NCBI RefSeq assembly: GCF_000508165.1
Contig: NZ_AYOZ01000034.1
Location: 229,934 to 293,933, forward strand
Source: Marinomonas profundimaris
Lineage (GTDB): Bacteria > Pseudomonadota > Gammaproteobacteria > Pseudomonadales > Marinomonadaceae
DNA: 64,000 nucleotides
Direction: 5' to 3'
In this document: in pieces, positions 27,728 to 36,208 of the stretch
Layout of the letters: each line of letters starts with the position of its first letter
Numbering within the stretch: the first letter of the stretch is position 1
Notes under the pieces: model-generated
Told to the model about the DNA's origin: nothing
The model's input: only the letters and a program-made list of their open reading frames with translations
The model's database searches: none
Made by a program: the position numbers and the translations under genes

Positions 27728-29398
27728 ATGCTGACCAGTATCGCTATTTCCAACTTCGCCATTGTTGAATCCCTAGAACTGGAATTCAAAAAAGGCATGA
27801 CCGTGATTTCAGGTGAAACAGGCGCAGGCAAATCCATCATGGTGGATGCCCTGTCATTATGTTTAGGGGATCGCACTGACGCCGCCGTCGTGCGCCATGG
27901 AGAAAAGAAAGCGGATATCAGCGCCAGCTTTGATATACAGCAGTACCCTCATGTTCATAAATGGCTTGAAGAAAGAGATCTAGAGCATGAACAACACTGC
28001 ATACTACGTCGAGTCATTAGCAAAGAAGGACGATCGAAAGCCTATATAAACGGCCGCCCTTGTACCTTGACAGATTTAAAAGAAGTCGGCAGTCAACTTG
28101 TTGATATTCATGGACAACACGAACACCAGTCGTTATTAAAAAAGAACGCCCAAAGACAGCAACTTGATGCCTATGGCCAGCTGACCGACCTAACAAAAAA
28201 AGTCAGTCAGCAATACACCGTTTGGCGACAATTAAAAGAAGAGCTGTCTGCTCAACAAAATCGATCTTCCGAACAAGATGCCAAGATCCAATTACTGTCT
28301 TATCAAGCACAAGAATTACAGCAACTTGATTTGAAAAGTGACGAAATTAACGAACTGGAAAACGAGCAGGCTTTTTTATCCAACATTGCCGATTCACAAT
28401 TTAAAGCCTATCAAGCCAGCGGCATTTTAATCGACAGCGACGAGGGCAATGTTTGCTCTCTATTACATAAGGCGATCAACAGCGCTAATCAGATCAATCC
28501 AGCCACAAAAGAACTCGAAAGCGCGCTTGAAATGATGAACACGGCACTGATCCAAGCCCAAGAAGCGGCAGACAGCCTTCATCACTACCAAGACACTCTT
28601 GAACAAAATCCTGAACGCCTTACCTCAGTAGAGCAGCGTTTATCCGACATTTATGAGACCGCGCGAAAGCACAGAACATTGCCAGAATCGCTCATCACCT
28701 TGCGTGAAAGCGTTGAAGCAGAGCTAGACAGCCTACAAGGTAGCGAGGAAAGCCTCGAATCTCTCAAGGAAAAAGAAGAGCAAGCCTATGAAAAGCTTAC
28801 CGCGCTGGCCACAACATTGACCGAAAAACGCATTACGGCAAAAGACGACCTTGCTCAAAAAGTAGAAGAACAGGTTCATGGCTTAGGCATGCCACACGCG
28901 CGTTTCTTTATTCAGTGCCAACCACTAAACCAAGTCACGGCAAACGGATTTGAAGACATCGAATACATGATTGCGTCTAACCCAGGCCAACTCGCTCAAC
29001 CATTACGCAAAGTCGCATCCGGCGGTGAACTTTCGCGAATTAGTTTGGGAATTCAAGTGGTCACCGCGCACACATCCATCATACCAACCTTAGTGTTCGA
29101 TGAAGTCGATGTGGGCATCAGTGGAGGCATTGCGGAAGTCGTCGGACGAATGCTTCGATCGGTTGGTAAACGTGGTCAGGTTTTCTGTGTAACTCATTTG
29201 GCACAAGTCGCGGCTCAGGGTAATCAACACTTACGAGTGAGTAAATTGGTTGCCGATGAAGCCACATCGTCGCAGGTTGAGTTATTGAAGGATCAAGAAC
29301 GCACACAAGAGATTGCACGTCTGTTAGGCGGACTAGAACTCACCGAGCAAACACTCGCCCATGCTCGAGAAATGCTTGGCAATGTTCAACTGCAATAA
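27728..29398 (+). CDS. recN: DNA repair protein RecN
   Basis: 556 aa SMC-like ATPase for double-strand break repair. Walker A is SGETGAGKSIMVDAL near residue 30; a long coiled coil spans about 150-370; the signature KVASGGELSRISLGIQ and Walker B TLVFDEVDVGISGG lie near 440-470. Normal length. Family members act early at broken ends together with RecA. CGGAG lies eight bases before the ATG. A degenerate LexA-like box overlaps its promoter; recN is SOS-controlled in E. coli. Confidence 0.95.
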   Translation: MLTSIAISNFAIVESLELEFKKGMTVISGETGAGKSIMVDALSLCLGDRTDAAVVRHGEKKADISASFDIQQYPHVHKWLEERDLEHEQHCILRRVISKEGRSKAYINGRPCTLTDLKEVGSQLVDIHGQHEHQSLLKKNAQRQQLDAYGQLTDLTKKVSQQYTVWRQLKEELSAQQNRSSEQDAKIQLLSYQAQELQQLDLKSDEINELENEQAFLSNIADSQFKAYQASGILIDSDEGNVCSLLHKAINSANQINPATKELESALEMMNTALIQAQEAADSLHHYQDTLEQNPERLTSVEQRLSDIYETARKHRTLPESLITLRESVEAELDSLQGSEESLESLKEKEEQAYEKLTALATTLTEKRITAKDDLAQKVEEQVHGLGMPHARFFIQCQPLNQVTANGFEDIEYMIASNPGQLAQPLRKVASGGELSRISLGIQVVTAHTSIIPTLVFDEVDVGISGGIAEVVGRMLRSVGKRGQVFCVTHLAQVAAQGNQHLRVSKLVADEATSSQVELLKDQERTQEIARLLGGLELTEQTLAHAREMLGNVQLQ

Positions 29399-29409
29399 TG
29401 AAAGATAAA

Positions 29410-29443
29410 AAAAGGGCTTAAATTCTGCTATTTAAGCCCTTTT
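29410..29443. terminator. Bidirectional terminator between recN and fur
   Basis: Perfect 14-bp stem AAAAGGGCTTAAAT / ATTTAAGCCCTTTT with a 6-base loop; serves recN (plus) and fur (minus). Confidence 0.88.
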
Positions 29444-29468
29444 CATACACGACGCAATAAGCGTGTGT

Positions 29469-29879
29469 TTATTTCTTCTTTGGACGCACGTAGATGATCA
29501 GACTGTGATCTTCAATATCAAAGCCATGTTCTTCCGCAATTTCATGCTGACGCTGCTCAATCACTGGATCAACAAACTCAATCACTTTGCCCGTTTCCAA
29601 ACAAATCATATGATCGTGGTGATCGCCTTTTGCCAATTCGAAAACCGCAGTGCCCGCTTCAAAGTGATGACGTTGAACCAAACCCGCCGTTTCAAATTGA
29701 GTTAACACACGATAAACCGTTGCCAAGCCTACGTCTTCGCCTTGATCAAGCAGGGTACGATAAACGTCATCCGCGCTCATATGGCGGTCGCCCGCCGTCT
29801 CAAGGATTTGTAAAATTTTCACTCGTGGCAAAGTTACCTTGAGTCCCGCTTTCTTTAGCTCTTGATTTTCGCTAGTCAT
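29469..29879 (-). CDS. fur: Ferric uptake regulator Fur
   Basis: 136 aa iron-responsive repressor. Winged helix at residues 1-82 with SADDVYRTLLDQGEDVGLAT and the recognition helix VYRVLTQFETAGLV. The metal site HHDHMICLETGKVIEF keeps the histidines but has one cysteine where E. coli Fur has the CxxC pair; Pseudomonas-type Fur is the same. The tail ends with a lysine-rich KKK. It is divergent from bamE, the same arrangement as fur-omlA in Pseudomonas. An imperfect palindrome in front of it could allow autoregulation. Confidence 0.95.
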   Translation of the reverse strand: MTSENQELKKAGLKVTLPRVKILQILETAGDRHMSADDVYRTLLDQGEDVGLATVYRVLTQFETAGLVQRHHFEAGTAVFELAKGDHHDHMICLETGKVIEFVDPVIEQRQHEIAEEHGFDIEDHSLIIYVRPKKK

Positions 29880-29903
29880 GAGTCATTCTCTATTCGTTCT
29901 TAT

Positions 29904-29920
29904 TGATAATTACTTTATCA
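29904..29920. promoter_or_regulatory. Palindrome between fur and bamE, weak Fur-box candidate
   Basis: TGATAA-N5-TTATCA. The half sites are Fur-like, but the spacing is two bases longer than the 7-1-7 form, so binding is uncertain. Confidence 0.35.
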
Positions 29921-29948
29921 TTAGCATACCAGAGTAAGGATAATACAA

Positions 29949-30266
29949 ATGAAAAAATCAGTTTTAATACTATGCGCAGCACTTTCGCTTAGCGCATGCA
30001 GTTTATTTCCACCACCTTACAAGGTTCCAGTCACACAAGGAAACCTTGTAACAAAGGAGCAGTTAGCACAGTTACAAGTTGGCATGTCTGAATCTCAGGT
30101 AACATATCTGCTGGGAAACCCAATGCTGAAAGATACCTTTAAACCAAACGAATGGCATTACTTATACACAACTCGGTATGCAACCGCTGACACCAAACAA
30201 AGTGATGCTAGCGATCTAGTGCTTATTTTTAATGACGGCGTATTAGCAGACATTAAAAACAATTAA
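29949..30266 (+). CDS. bamE: Outer membrane assembly lipoprotein BamE (SmpA/OmlA)
   Basis: 105 aa. Signal peptide with lipobox LSAC, lipidated cysteine at about residue 17. The mature part shows VTQGNLVTKEQLAQLQVGMS and VTYLLGNPMLKDTF, typical of BamE, which stabilises the BamABCDE complex that folds outer-membrane beta-barrels. It acts at the periplasmic face of the outer membrane. Its stop codon overlaps the rnfH stop on the other strand (TTAA shared). Confidence 0.92.
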   Translation: MKKSVLILCAALSLSACSLFPPPYKVPVTQGNLVTKEQLAQLQVGMSESQVTYLLGNPMLKDTFKPNEWHYLYTTRYATADTKQSDASDLVLIFNDGVLADIKNN

Positions 30267-30547
30267 TCCTTTGTCGTTTTCGCTGCGCGGTTGGCCCTAG
30301 CTTGTTTAGGGTCAACTTTCAGTTCACGATACAGTTCGACTCGCTCACCCTCTTTTAACACTTGCTCTTCTGCGTTACGCACTGACTTCCCAAAGATGCC
30401 GACTTTCACTGTCTCAACATCTACTTCTGGAAAAAAAACAGCCATATTGGAACGACGAACAGCGTCACGAACGGTACAGCCTTCCTCAACATCCAACGCT
30501 ATGATTTTTTGCTTCTCAGGCAAAGCGTAAGCCACTTCCACTCTCAT
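30263..30547 (-). CDS. rnfH: RnfH family protein (UPF0125)
   Basis: 94 aa with a ubiquitin-like beta-grasp fold (UPF0125, E. coli YfjF). Typical segments are VEVAYALPEKQKI at the start and VGIFGKSVRNAEEQVLKEGERVELYR in the middle. Function is unsettled; it usually neighbours ratA and bamE, as here. The ATG at 30547, one base after the ratA stop, was chosen over upstream in-frame codons because the family starts at MRVEVAY. Last gene of the minus-strand operon with ratA and a sodium symporter gene. Confidence 0.88.
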   Translation of the reverse strand: MRVEVAYALPEKQKIIALDVEEGCTVRDAVRRSNMAVFFPEVDVETVKVGIFGKSVRNAEEQVLKEGERVELYRELKVDPKQARANRAAKTTKD

Positions 30548-30548
30548 A

Positions 30549-30980
30549 CTATTCACCGTATACCACTTTTGCACGCTTGCTAAAAGAATCGACCATTGCA
30601 TTGGCAATCTGACTAAACACACCACCAAATGCAAATTTCAACATACCACTTAATTCAAAATTGATGCTCAGCATAATTTTGCAGCTCGTTGGCGACAGCT
30701 CCGTAAAAGTCCATACGCCATGCAGACGCTTAAATGGCCCTTTTACTAAGGTCATCTCTATTTGACTGTGATTTTCCAAAAAGTTCTTTGTTGTAAAAGA
30801 TTGTCGCACTGGCCCTTTGCCCACTTCTAAAGACGCCACGATTTCCGTGGGTGTTTGCGAAATTAGAGTCGCGCTTAGGCAGCCCGGTAAAAACTCTGGA
30901 TAACCATTAATATCATTCACCAAAGCAAACATTTGCTCGCAACTGTAATTTACATGAGCAAATCGTTCTATATGACTCAA
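30549..30980 (-). CDS. ratA: RatA / Coq10-like START-domain protein
   Basis: 143 aa polyketide cyclase/START-fold protein. The segments FALVNDINGYPEFLPGC and the C-terminal FGGVFSQIANAMVDSFSKRA are diagnostic. E. coli RatA was described as inhibiting ribosome subunit association, while the eukaryotic relative Coq10 binds ubiquinone; which role applies here is unknown. It starts one base after the sodium symporter gene and ends one base before rnfH, so all three are one operon. Confidence 0.88.
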   Translation of the reverse strand: MSHIERFAHVNYSCEQMFALVNDINGYPEFLPGCLSATLISQTPTEIVASLEVGKGPVRQSFTTKNFLENHSQIEMTLVKGPFKRLHGVWTFTELSPTSCKIMLSINFELSGMLKFAFGGVFSQIANAMVDSFSKRAKVVYGE

Positions 30981-30981
30981 A

Positions 30982-32340
30982 CTAAACTCCTATCCAACCT
31001 GCAAGGGTTATCACCAACATCGCAGGAATACTGATGTATTTTAACGTCTTGTACCACCACTGAAAATGATTGGCCTGTTTCGTAATCATTTCATTTTGCA
31101 ACATAGAGTGGGGAATAAACCAAGCCACCAACACCGACAAAGCAATCGCTCCAACAGGCAAAAGGATCAAAGAGGTGAACTCATCCAACAATTCAAAAAA
31201 ATTCAGCCCAAAGACAATTTTGCTGTCCCAGTGATTAAATGACAGCAATACAGCAATGCCAATAAACCAAACGGCAATGCCCATTAATACAGCGGCTTTT
31301 AAACGAGAAAAATAGAATTTTTCATGCAACCAAGCAACGAACAACTCCATCATTGAAATCGCCGATGTTAGTGCCGCAACCACCAGCAATAAAAAGAACA
31401 CACCAGCAAAGAACTGACCGCCAGGCAGACCACCAAAGATTATTGGCAAAGAAACAAAGGTCAAACTTGGGCCAGCTTCAACATCAATATGAAAAGAAAA
31501 CACCAGAGGGAAAATCACCAACCCGGCTAAAATAGCCACCAGCAAATCCACACCAACCACAATGCTACAAGCGCGCGCAATGGACATTCGCTTACTCATG
31601 TAAGCGCCATAGGCAAACATCGCCCCCATGCCCACACTCAAGCTAAATAGAGCAAGGCCGACCGCCGCCAGAATCACATCAAACGTAATATCTTGCCACG
31701 ACCAACGGAACATAAAATCCAGCGCCTCTGCCGTATTCCCAATCACCATGGAATAACAAGCCATCAGCACCAAAGTCACCACCAATGCTGGCAACAACAA
31801 ACGAACCACGGCCGATAATCCTCGCGTCACCGATTGCCCAACCGTCAATACAACCAACGCCATAAACACCGAATGCCAAAGCAACATTTCTACAGGGTCC
31901 GCCAACAAGCGATTGAACATGTTAGAGGCACCATATTGCGTAATCTCTTTAAAGTCGCCCGATAATGCACGCTCTAAATAAGCAATCGACCACCCCGCGA
32001 TCACGCTATAAAACGTCAGAATCAAGAAACCTGTCGCGCCCGCAAGCCACGGCACAAAAACCCAAGCTGGGTGCACAATACGTCGTTCACTTAAGTCGTT
32101 CACCGTATCAACAGGGTTAGATCGAACCGTTCGCCCCAACGCCACTTCGGCCATTAAGACTGGCAATCCAACCAACAACAAACACAAGCAATACACTAAT
32201 AAAAAAGCACCGCCGCCGTTTTGCCCTAAAACATAAGGAAACTTCCAAATATTTCCCAATCCAACCGCCGATCCACTCGCCGCAAAAATAAATATCCACG
32301 GACTTGACCAGATACCTTGTAAACATCGACTTTCAGGCAT
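30982..32340 (-). CDS. Sodium-dependent neurotransmitter-symporter family (SNF/NSS) transporter
   Basis: 452 aa with 11 to 12 membrane helices. Helix 1 carries FAASGSAVGLGNIWKFPYV and NGGGAF, the sodium and substrate site of the LeuT fold; SVIAGWSIAYLERA and FSLSVGMGAMFAYGAYMSK are further family segments. Members import amino acids with sodium. The ATG at 32340 is chosen because a GAG element precedes it; a GTG at 32361 lacks one. It leads the operon with ratA and rnfH, an unexpected partner for these. Confidence 0.88.
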   Translation of the reverse strand: MPESRCLQGIWSSPWIFIFAASGSAVGLGNIWKFPYVLGQNGGGAFLLVYCLCLLLVGLPVLMAEVALGRTVRSNPVDTVNDLSERRIVHPAWVFVPWLAGATGFLILTFYSVIAGWSIAYLERALSGDFKEITQYGASNMFNRLLADPVEMLLWHSVFMALVVLTVGQSVTRGLSAVVRLLLPALVVTLVLMACYSMVIGNTAEALDFMFRWSWQDITFDVILAAVGLALFSLSVGMGAMFAYGAYMSKRMSIARACSIVVGVDLLVAILAGLVIFPLVFSFHIDVEAGPSLTFVSLPIIFGGLPGGQFFAGVFFLLLVVAALTSAISMMELFVAWLHEKFYFSRLKAAVLMGIAVWFIGIAVLLSFNHWDSKIVFGLNFFELLDEFTSLILLPVGAIALSVLVAWFIPHSMLQNEMITKQANHFQWWYKTLKYISIPAMLVITLAGWIGV

Positions 32341-32521
32341 AAATTTAGGCTCTAAATACACAACATGTGTTTAAGGATAGGAAGAAAATACAGACGTGGC
32401 CAACACATCTACAACACCTAGCCAGACAAAATAATTAACAAGTACGAATTTTCTATCATTCAGGCGCATACCTCAAGAAAAGCATAGGTTTTTGCTCCTA
32501 TCGACCGTATAATTTCTAACT

Positions 32522-33001
32522 ATGAGTAAAGTAAAGAAAAAATCCAACAGCACGGGCACTATTGCGCTTAATAAACGTGCAAAATTTGACTACTTTGTCG
32601 ATCAGAAGTTCGAAGCCGGACTGGTTTTATCTGGTTGGGAAGTAAAAAGTCTGCGTGAAGGCAAAGCACAACTAGTCGATGCCTTCGTCATCATTCACCA
32701 AAACGAAGCATGGCTTGTCGGCGCACGCATTGTGCCACTGCTTAGCGCATCTACGCATGTTGTTTGTGAGCCAATGCGCCAACGCAAACTGCTGCTAAAT
32801 CGCAAAGAGCTCGATAAGATCATTCAGGTTACTGAGCAAAAAGGCAAAACCTGTGCGGCCATGGCGCTGTACTGGAAAGGCAACAAGATCAAATGTGAAG
32901 TCGCCTTAGTAACCGGTAAAAAAGACCATGACAAACGCGATACCGAAAGAGATCGTGATTGGTCAAGGGACAAAGAACGATTAATGAAACACAGCGCTTA
33001 G
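32522..33001 (+). CDS. smpB: SsrA-binding protein SmpB
   Basis: 159 aa small oligonucleotide-binding barrel protein that places tmRNA on stalled ribosomes. Clear features: [37 protein letters not shown], and the basic C-terminal tail [19 protein letters not shown], which enters the mRNA channel. Normal length. It sits 88 bases before ssrA on the same strand, the common arrangement. Confidence 0.96.
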   Translation: MSKVKKKSNSTGTIALNKRAKFDYFVDQKFEAGLVLSGWEVKSLREGKAQLVDAFVIIHQNEAWLVGARIVPLLSASTHVVCEPMRQRKLLLNRKELDKIIQVTEQKGKTCAAMALYWKGNKIKCEVALVTGKKDHDKRDTERDRDWSRDKERLMKHSA

Positions 33002-33089
33002 CTCTGTCATTTAATTGTGAAGATAGAAAGCATTTCAGCGTTATCTCTAGCGTAAGCACTTTGTTTCCGTTAGAATTGCGTTACTTTTT

Positions 33090-33451
33090 GGGGGCGACAT
33101 GGTTTCGACGTCGGTTACAAACCCAAAGGTGCATGTCGAGAGTGATGCGTGATCTCGTTAATCCCCCGCATCAATTTTATAGTCGCAAACGACGAAAACT
33201 ACGCTTTAGCAGCCTAAACCGCTGCTAGTGTGCTGCCCTCAGGTTGCTTGTAGCCAGAGATTCTGCAGTATCATAAATTACGAGATGCTAACTGATGCCC
33301 CGCCTAGGGATAAGGTTCTAAGACTAAGTAGGCTCGCCATTAACACCCTGTCCTTCGGGCGGTTCGTGGTCAAATAATAGAAGTGACTATGCATGTAGAG
33401 CCGATGGCAGAGGACTGACGGACGGGGGTTCGACCCCCCCCGCCTCCACCA
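33090..33451 (+). ncRNA. ssrA: Transfer-messenger RNA (tmRNA)
   Basis: 362 nt. The acceptor stem pairs GGGGGCG (33090-33096) with CGCCTCC (33441-33447), followed by A and an encoded CCA. A T-arm with GGTTCGA is present near the 3' end. The tag reading frame starts at GCA 33185 and ends at TAA 33215-33217, encoding ANDENYALAA, the gammaproteobacterial degradation tag. It rescues stalled ribosomes with SmpB. The terminator downstream was hit by an insertion sequence. Confidence 0.96.
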
Positions 33452-33525
33452 ATTAAAGGCTTGATTTTAAAAGGGTTTGCACTTTTTAAAATGAAGTCGG
33501 TGCACATATGAGGCACCAAATAAAA

Positions 33526-33545
33526 AAACCACCTTCGGGTGGTTT
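33526..33545 (+). repeat. Left target-site duplication of the IS: hairpin of the ssrA terminator
   Basis: 20-base copy of AAACCACCTTCGGGTGGTTT directly next to the IS left end. It is itself a hairpin with a TTCG loop. The T run is lost here because the IS follows after three T. Confidence 0.88.
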
Positions 33546-33555
33546 CAGGCTGCTG

Positions 33556-33592
33556 ATAAACCCCAGTATTTTTGCTGGGGTTTATTGTTTTA
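33556..33592 (+). terminator. Inward-facing hairpin at the IS left end
   Basis: Perfect 11-bp stem ATAAACCCCAG / CTGGGGTTTAT followed by TGTTTTA. It can stop ssrA read-through into the IS. Confidence 0.65.
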
Positions 33593-33718
33593 GGGGCTTT
33601 TAATGTATTTCCGCTTATAAAACGGGCAATAGGCTATTTAACTCTCGGAATACTGTGTTGCCGCTTTTATAGGCTCTATATGACAATATTTCATTAAAAT
33701 AAAGTCGAGAGTCGAACC

Positions 33719-35062
33719 TTACTTCAACATCAAGGCTATCTTTTTCATGTTTTGAGCCGCCGCGGTCAATAAACACTGCGCTTGAACTTTTTTAATGCCT
33801 CTGAACCGAGCGTAACGGTAACTATGAAGTTCTTTAGCATCCGCAAAACTGCGCTCTACGGTTTCTTTTCTTCGTGCATAAATACGCTTTCCGACCTCTG
33901 TTAGCCTGCGCTGATTCACTCGCTCTTTACGATCTTCCCAAACATGGCGAGTGAGGGTTTTTACCGCATCCTTATTTTGCGTGCATTTATCTCTAACTGG
34001 ACACCGCTGGCACAGCGATGGATCAGACTGGTAATGACGGTAGCCTTCTCGGCTCGTTGTTTTATAAATAAGAGACTCACCCTGAGGGCATTGGTATTCG
34101 TCTCGTTCTGCATCGTAAACATACTCACGCTTATAAAAGTAACCTTTTCGATGTGTGGGTCTTCGATACCCCATCACGGCATAGAGCTTTCTCTCTTCCA
34201 CCCCGTAACAGATAGCCGACGTAAAATAGCCCGCATCCAGACCCACACCGCGAACCTTAAAATCAAAACGTTCTTTTTGCCTATCCAGTCTCGCTAAATA
34301 AGGGACGGCATCATGAACATTACCAGGCGTCACATGAACATCCGTGATGATGTTACATTGGCTATCGACCGTGCGATGATCAAGATAAAAGAAGCCTTTT
34401 GGTTTGGTGTCTCTGACCATATAACCGCTGTCTGGGTCGGTGGTGCTTTGTTTAATTTCTCTTGTTTCGACCTCCTTCTTGGCCGGAGGGAGAGACTTTT
34501 TTCCGTGAGCCAATCGATCCTCTTCGACCGCTTTATCCAAGTCATCCATATACGCTTGACGCTCTTGTGCCACTTGAATTTTTTTAAAATGCTTTTTATT
34601 CGCATTGGCTTTTAAATGAGTAGAGTCGGTGTACAAGATTGCCCCTGAGACCAATTTTTTCTCTTTCGCTTGCAACACGATTTCATCAAAAATATGTTGG
34701 TACACATCTGAGTCATTAAAACGTCGAATACGATTCTGACTGAGTGTAGAAGCGTCTGGTATCTTGTCGGTAAGCCCTAACCCTAGGAACCAGCGAAAAG
34801 CCACATTCACTTGGATGTCACGTATCAGCTGGCGCTCACTTCGTACGCCATACAAATAGCCGAGAAACAACAGCTTAAACATAAGAGTAGGATCAAGGGC
34901 TGGGCGACCGTTATCGACGCAGTAAAAATCTTTAACGAGATCATGAAGAAACGAAAAATCAATCACACGATCAATTTTGCGTAATAAGTGGTCTTGAGGG
35001 ACCAATTCGTCGATACAGACAAACTCTAATGCGGACTGGGTTTGGGGGCGTTCTTTAAGCAT
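33719..35062 (-). CDS. IS1182-family transposase
   Basis: 447 aa DDE transposase. The N-terminal part LLRKIDRVIDFSFLHDLV and RPALDPTLMFKLLFLGYLYG is the family's DUF772-type domain. LYTDSTHLKANANK carries the first catalytic aspartate, VRGVGLDAGYFT the second, and RKETVERSFADAKELH the glutamate; a CxxCpxrdxC segment lies at about residue 352. The ORF is intact. A TATAAT box (35074-35069) lies only six bases before the ATG, with no Shine-Dalgarno, so the message may be leaderless and weakly translated. Confidence 0.93.
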   Translation of the reverse strand: MLKERPQTQSALEFVCIDELVPQDHLLRKIDRVIDFSFLHDLVKDFYCVDNGRPALDPTLMFKLLFLGYLYGVRSERQLIRDIQVNVAFRWFLGLGLTDKIPDASTLSQNRIRRFNDSDVYQHIFDEIVLQAKEKKLVSGAILYTDSTHLKANANKKHFKKIQVAQERQAYMDDLDKAVEEDRLAHGKKSLPPAKKEVETREIKQSTTDPDSGYMVRDTKPKGFFYLDHRTVDSQCNIITDVHVTPGNVHDAVPYLARLDRQKERFDFKVRGVGLDAGYFTSAICYGVEERKLYAVMGYRRPTHRKGYFYKREYVYDAERDEYQCPQGESLIYKTTSREGYRHYQSDPSLCQRCPVRDKCTQNKDAVKTLTRHVWEDRKERVNQRRLTEVGKRIYARRKETVERSFADAKELHSYRYARFRGIKKVQAQCLLTAAAQNMKKIALMLK

Positions 35063-35073
35063 GGCGCTATTAT

Positions 35074-35099
35074 AAAAAATCCCCGCCGTTTGGCGAGGA
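35074..35099 (-). terminator. Inward-facing terminator at the IS right end
   Basis: Minus strand: TCCTCGCC pairs with GGCGGGGA (one T-G pair), loop AAAC, then six T. It would block outside transcription into the transposase gene. Confidence 0.75.
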
Positions 35100-35115
35100 C
35101 TTTGTCAGCAGTCTG

Positions 35116-35138
35116 AAACCACCTTCGGGTGGTTTTTT
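35116..35138 (+). repeat. Right target-site duplication, retaining the T run of the ssrA terminator
   Basis: Second copy of AAACCACCTTCGGGTGGTTT directly after the IS right end, here followed by more T, so it remains a full intrinsic terminator. Confidence 0.88.
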
Positions 35139-35358
35139 ATTGTCTATAATTCATCACTACTATGTTCTTACATTCGTCTTCGCCAACAACCCTAAGCCTT
35201 TAAGCCATAACAAACGGCCATTTGTCTTTTAAACAACGTTCATCCGTCAGTTTTATGAAAAATAGTGAAACGCCACATTCCAGACCTCGGTTTAATTCAT
35301 AATCTGTGTTTTTATGTTCACTAGACGATGGTACGAGTTAAAAATAGGGCTCTTGACG

Positions 35359-36006
35359 ATGAAGACTTTCACTTTTTTGGTGTTATTTACTTTTCTACTG
35401 ACAGGTTGCGCAAACAATATCACCCTTTCAGGGCACAATGTGAGCAACGTCGACGCGACCATCGTTCTCGATAAGTCTGCTTCCGTGACGGTCATTTCGA
35501 ACGCTGAAGGTGATCAGCTTACCAACAAACGCTATATTCCAAATGTGATCGCCGCTCTGCAAGCAAGAGGTTTTTCCAATGTGTCTGATACGTTTGACCA
35601 GTCCGACTATACGGTCAAGGTGAATTTTCGCTCAGAATCAAAAATAGAAACCATACAGGTTCCTATTTTTAATCACGCTCAAAACCTACCCTACACAATT
35701 TGCCGCAGAGATTTAGGCACCAACACTCGAACCTGCATCACCCGTTATCGCAACTTCATGGATCCTATTGTGAGTGGTTATAAGTCCGTCCAAACACCCA
35801 TAAATATTTACACGTTTCGCTATACACTTACGGATAAACAGAATCATCTTATTCTGGATTCTACCAACACCGTTGTGAATAAAGATTGCTCAAAATGGAA
35901 CATGTTTGAGTTTTTATCAAAAGATGCCATTAGCAGAGCCAATTTTAACGATCCGATCGACACGCCTTATGAGATTGAAATGCCCCCTACTTATCAATGC
36001 CAATAA
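35359..36006 (+). CDS. Putative lipoprotein of unknown function
   Basis: 215 aa. Signal peptide with lipobox LLTGC; lipidated cysteine at about residue 17. The mature part is beta-rich, with the segments YIPNVIAALQARGFSNVSDTF and DYTVKVNF that resemble lipoproteins of the DUF4136 type, but the match is loose. Six cysteines follow the lipidation site. The ATG at 35359 begins the signal peptide; an upstream in-frame ATG lacks support. Monocistronic, just after the IS element. Probably envelope-located. Confidence 0.65.
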   Translation: MKTFTFLVLFTFLLTGCANNITLSGHNVSNVDATIVLDKSASVTVISNAEGDQLTNKRYIPNVIAALQARGFSNVSDTFDQSDYTVKVNFRSESKIETIQVPIFNHAQNLPYTICRRDLGTNTRTCITRYRNFMDPIVSGYKSVQTPINIYTFRYTLTDKQNHLILDSTNTVVNKDCSKWNMFEFLSKDAISRANFNDPIDTPYEIEMPPTYQCQ

Positions 36007-36208
36007 AGCCATTAGGCGAACAAAGCTCACACCGCCTTTGCTTCTTTATCGTTCTAAACTCTCTTCCTTTATAAGAAAAGGGTATTACCTTTTCCTCTTT
36101 TTCGAGCGTATCAATCTATACTGATTATAAGCCACTATTGTTTGGGCGTGGCTGTATCAGGAGTTTTTCCAAATCCATAACGCTTTGATTCAAAGCAAGG
36201 GGGAATCC

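Larger units (their letters stand above)
33546..35115 (-). mobile_element. IS1182-family insertion sequence, complete (1570 bp)
   Basis: Terminal inverted repeats CAGGCTGCTGATAAA (33546-33560) and, reversed, CAGACTGCTGACAAA (35115-35101) match at 13 of 15 bases. A 20-base direct repeat flanks both sides. One uninterrupted transposase ORF fills the element. Subterminal hairpins at 33556-33585 and 35080-35099 face inward. It looks recently active: ORF, ends and duplication are intact. Confidence 0.92.

Noticed and set aside
33452..33545. tmRNA 3' end as an attachment site of an integrated island
   Set aside because: No integrase gene and no duplicated ssrA 3' end follow; the repeat found here belongs to the IS target duplication.
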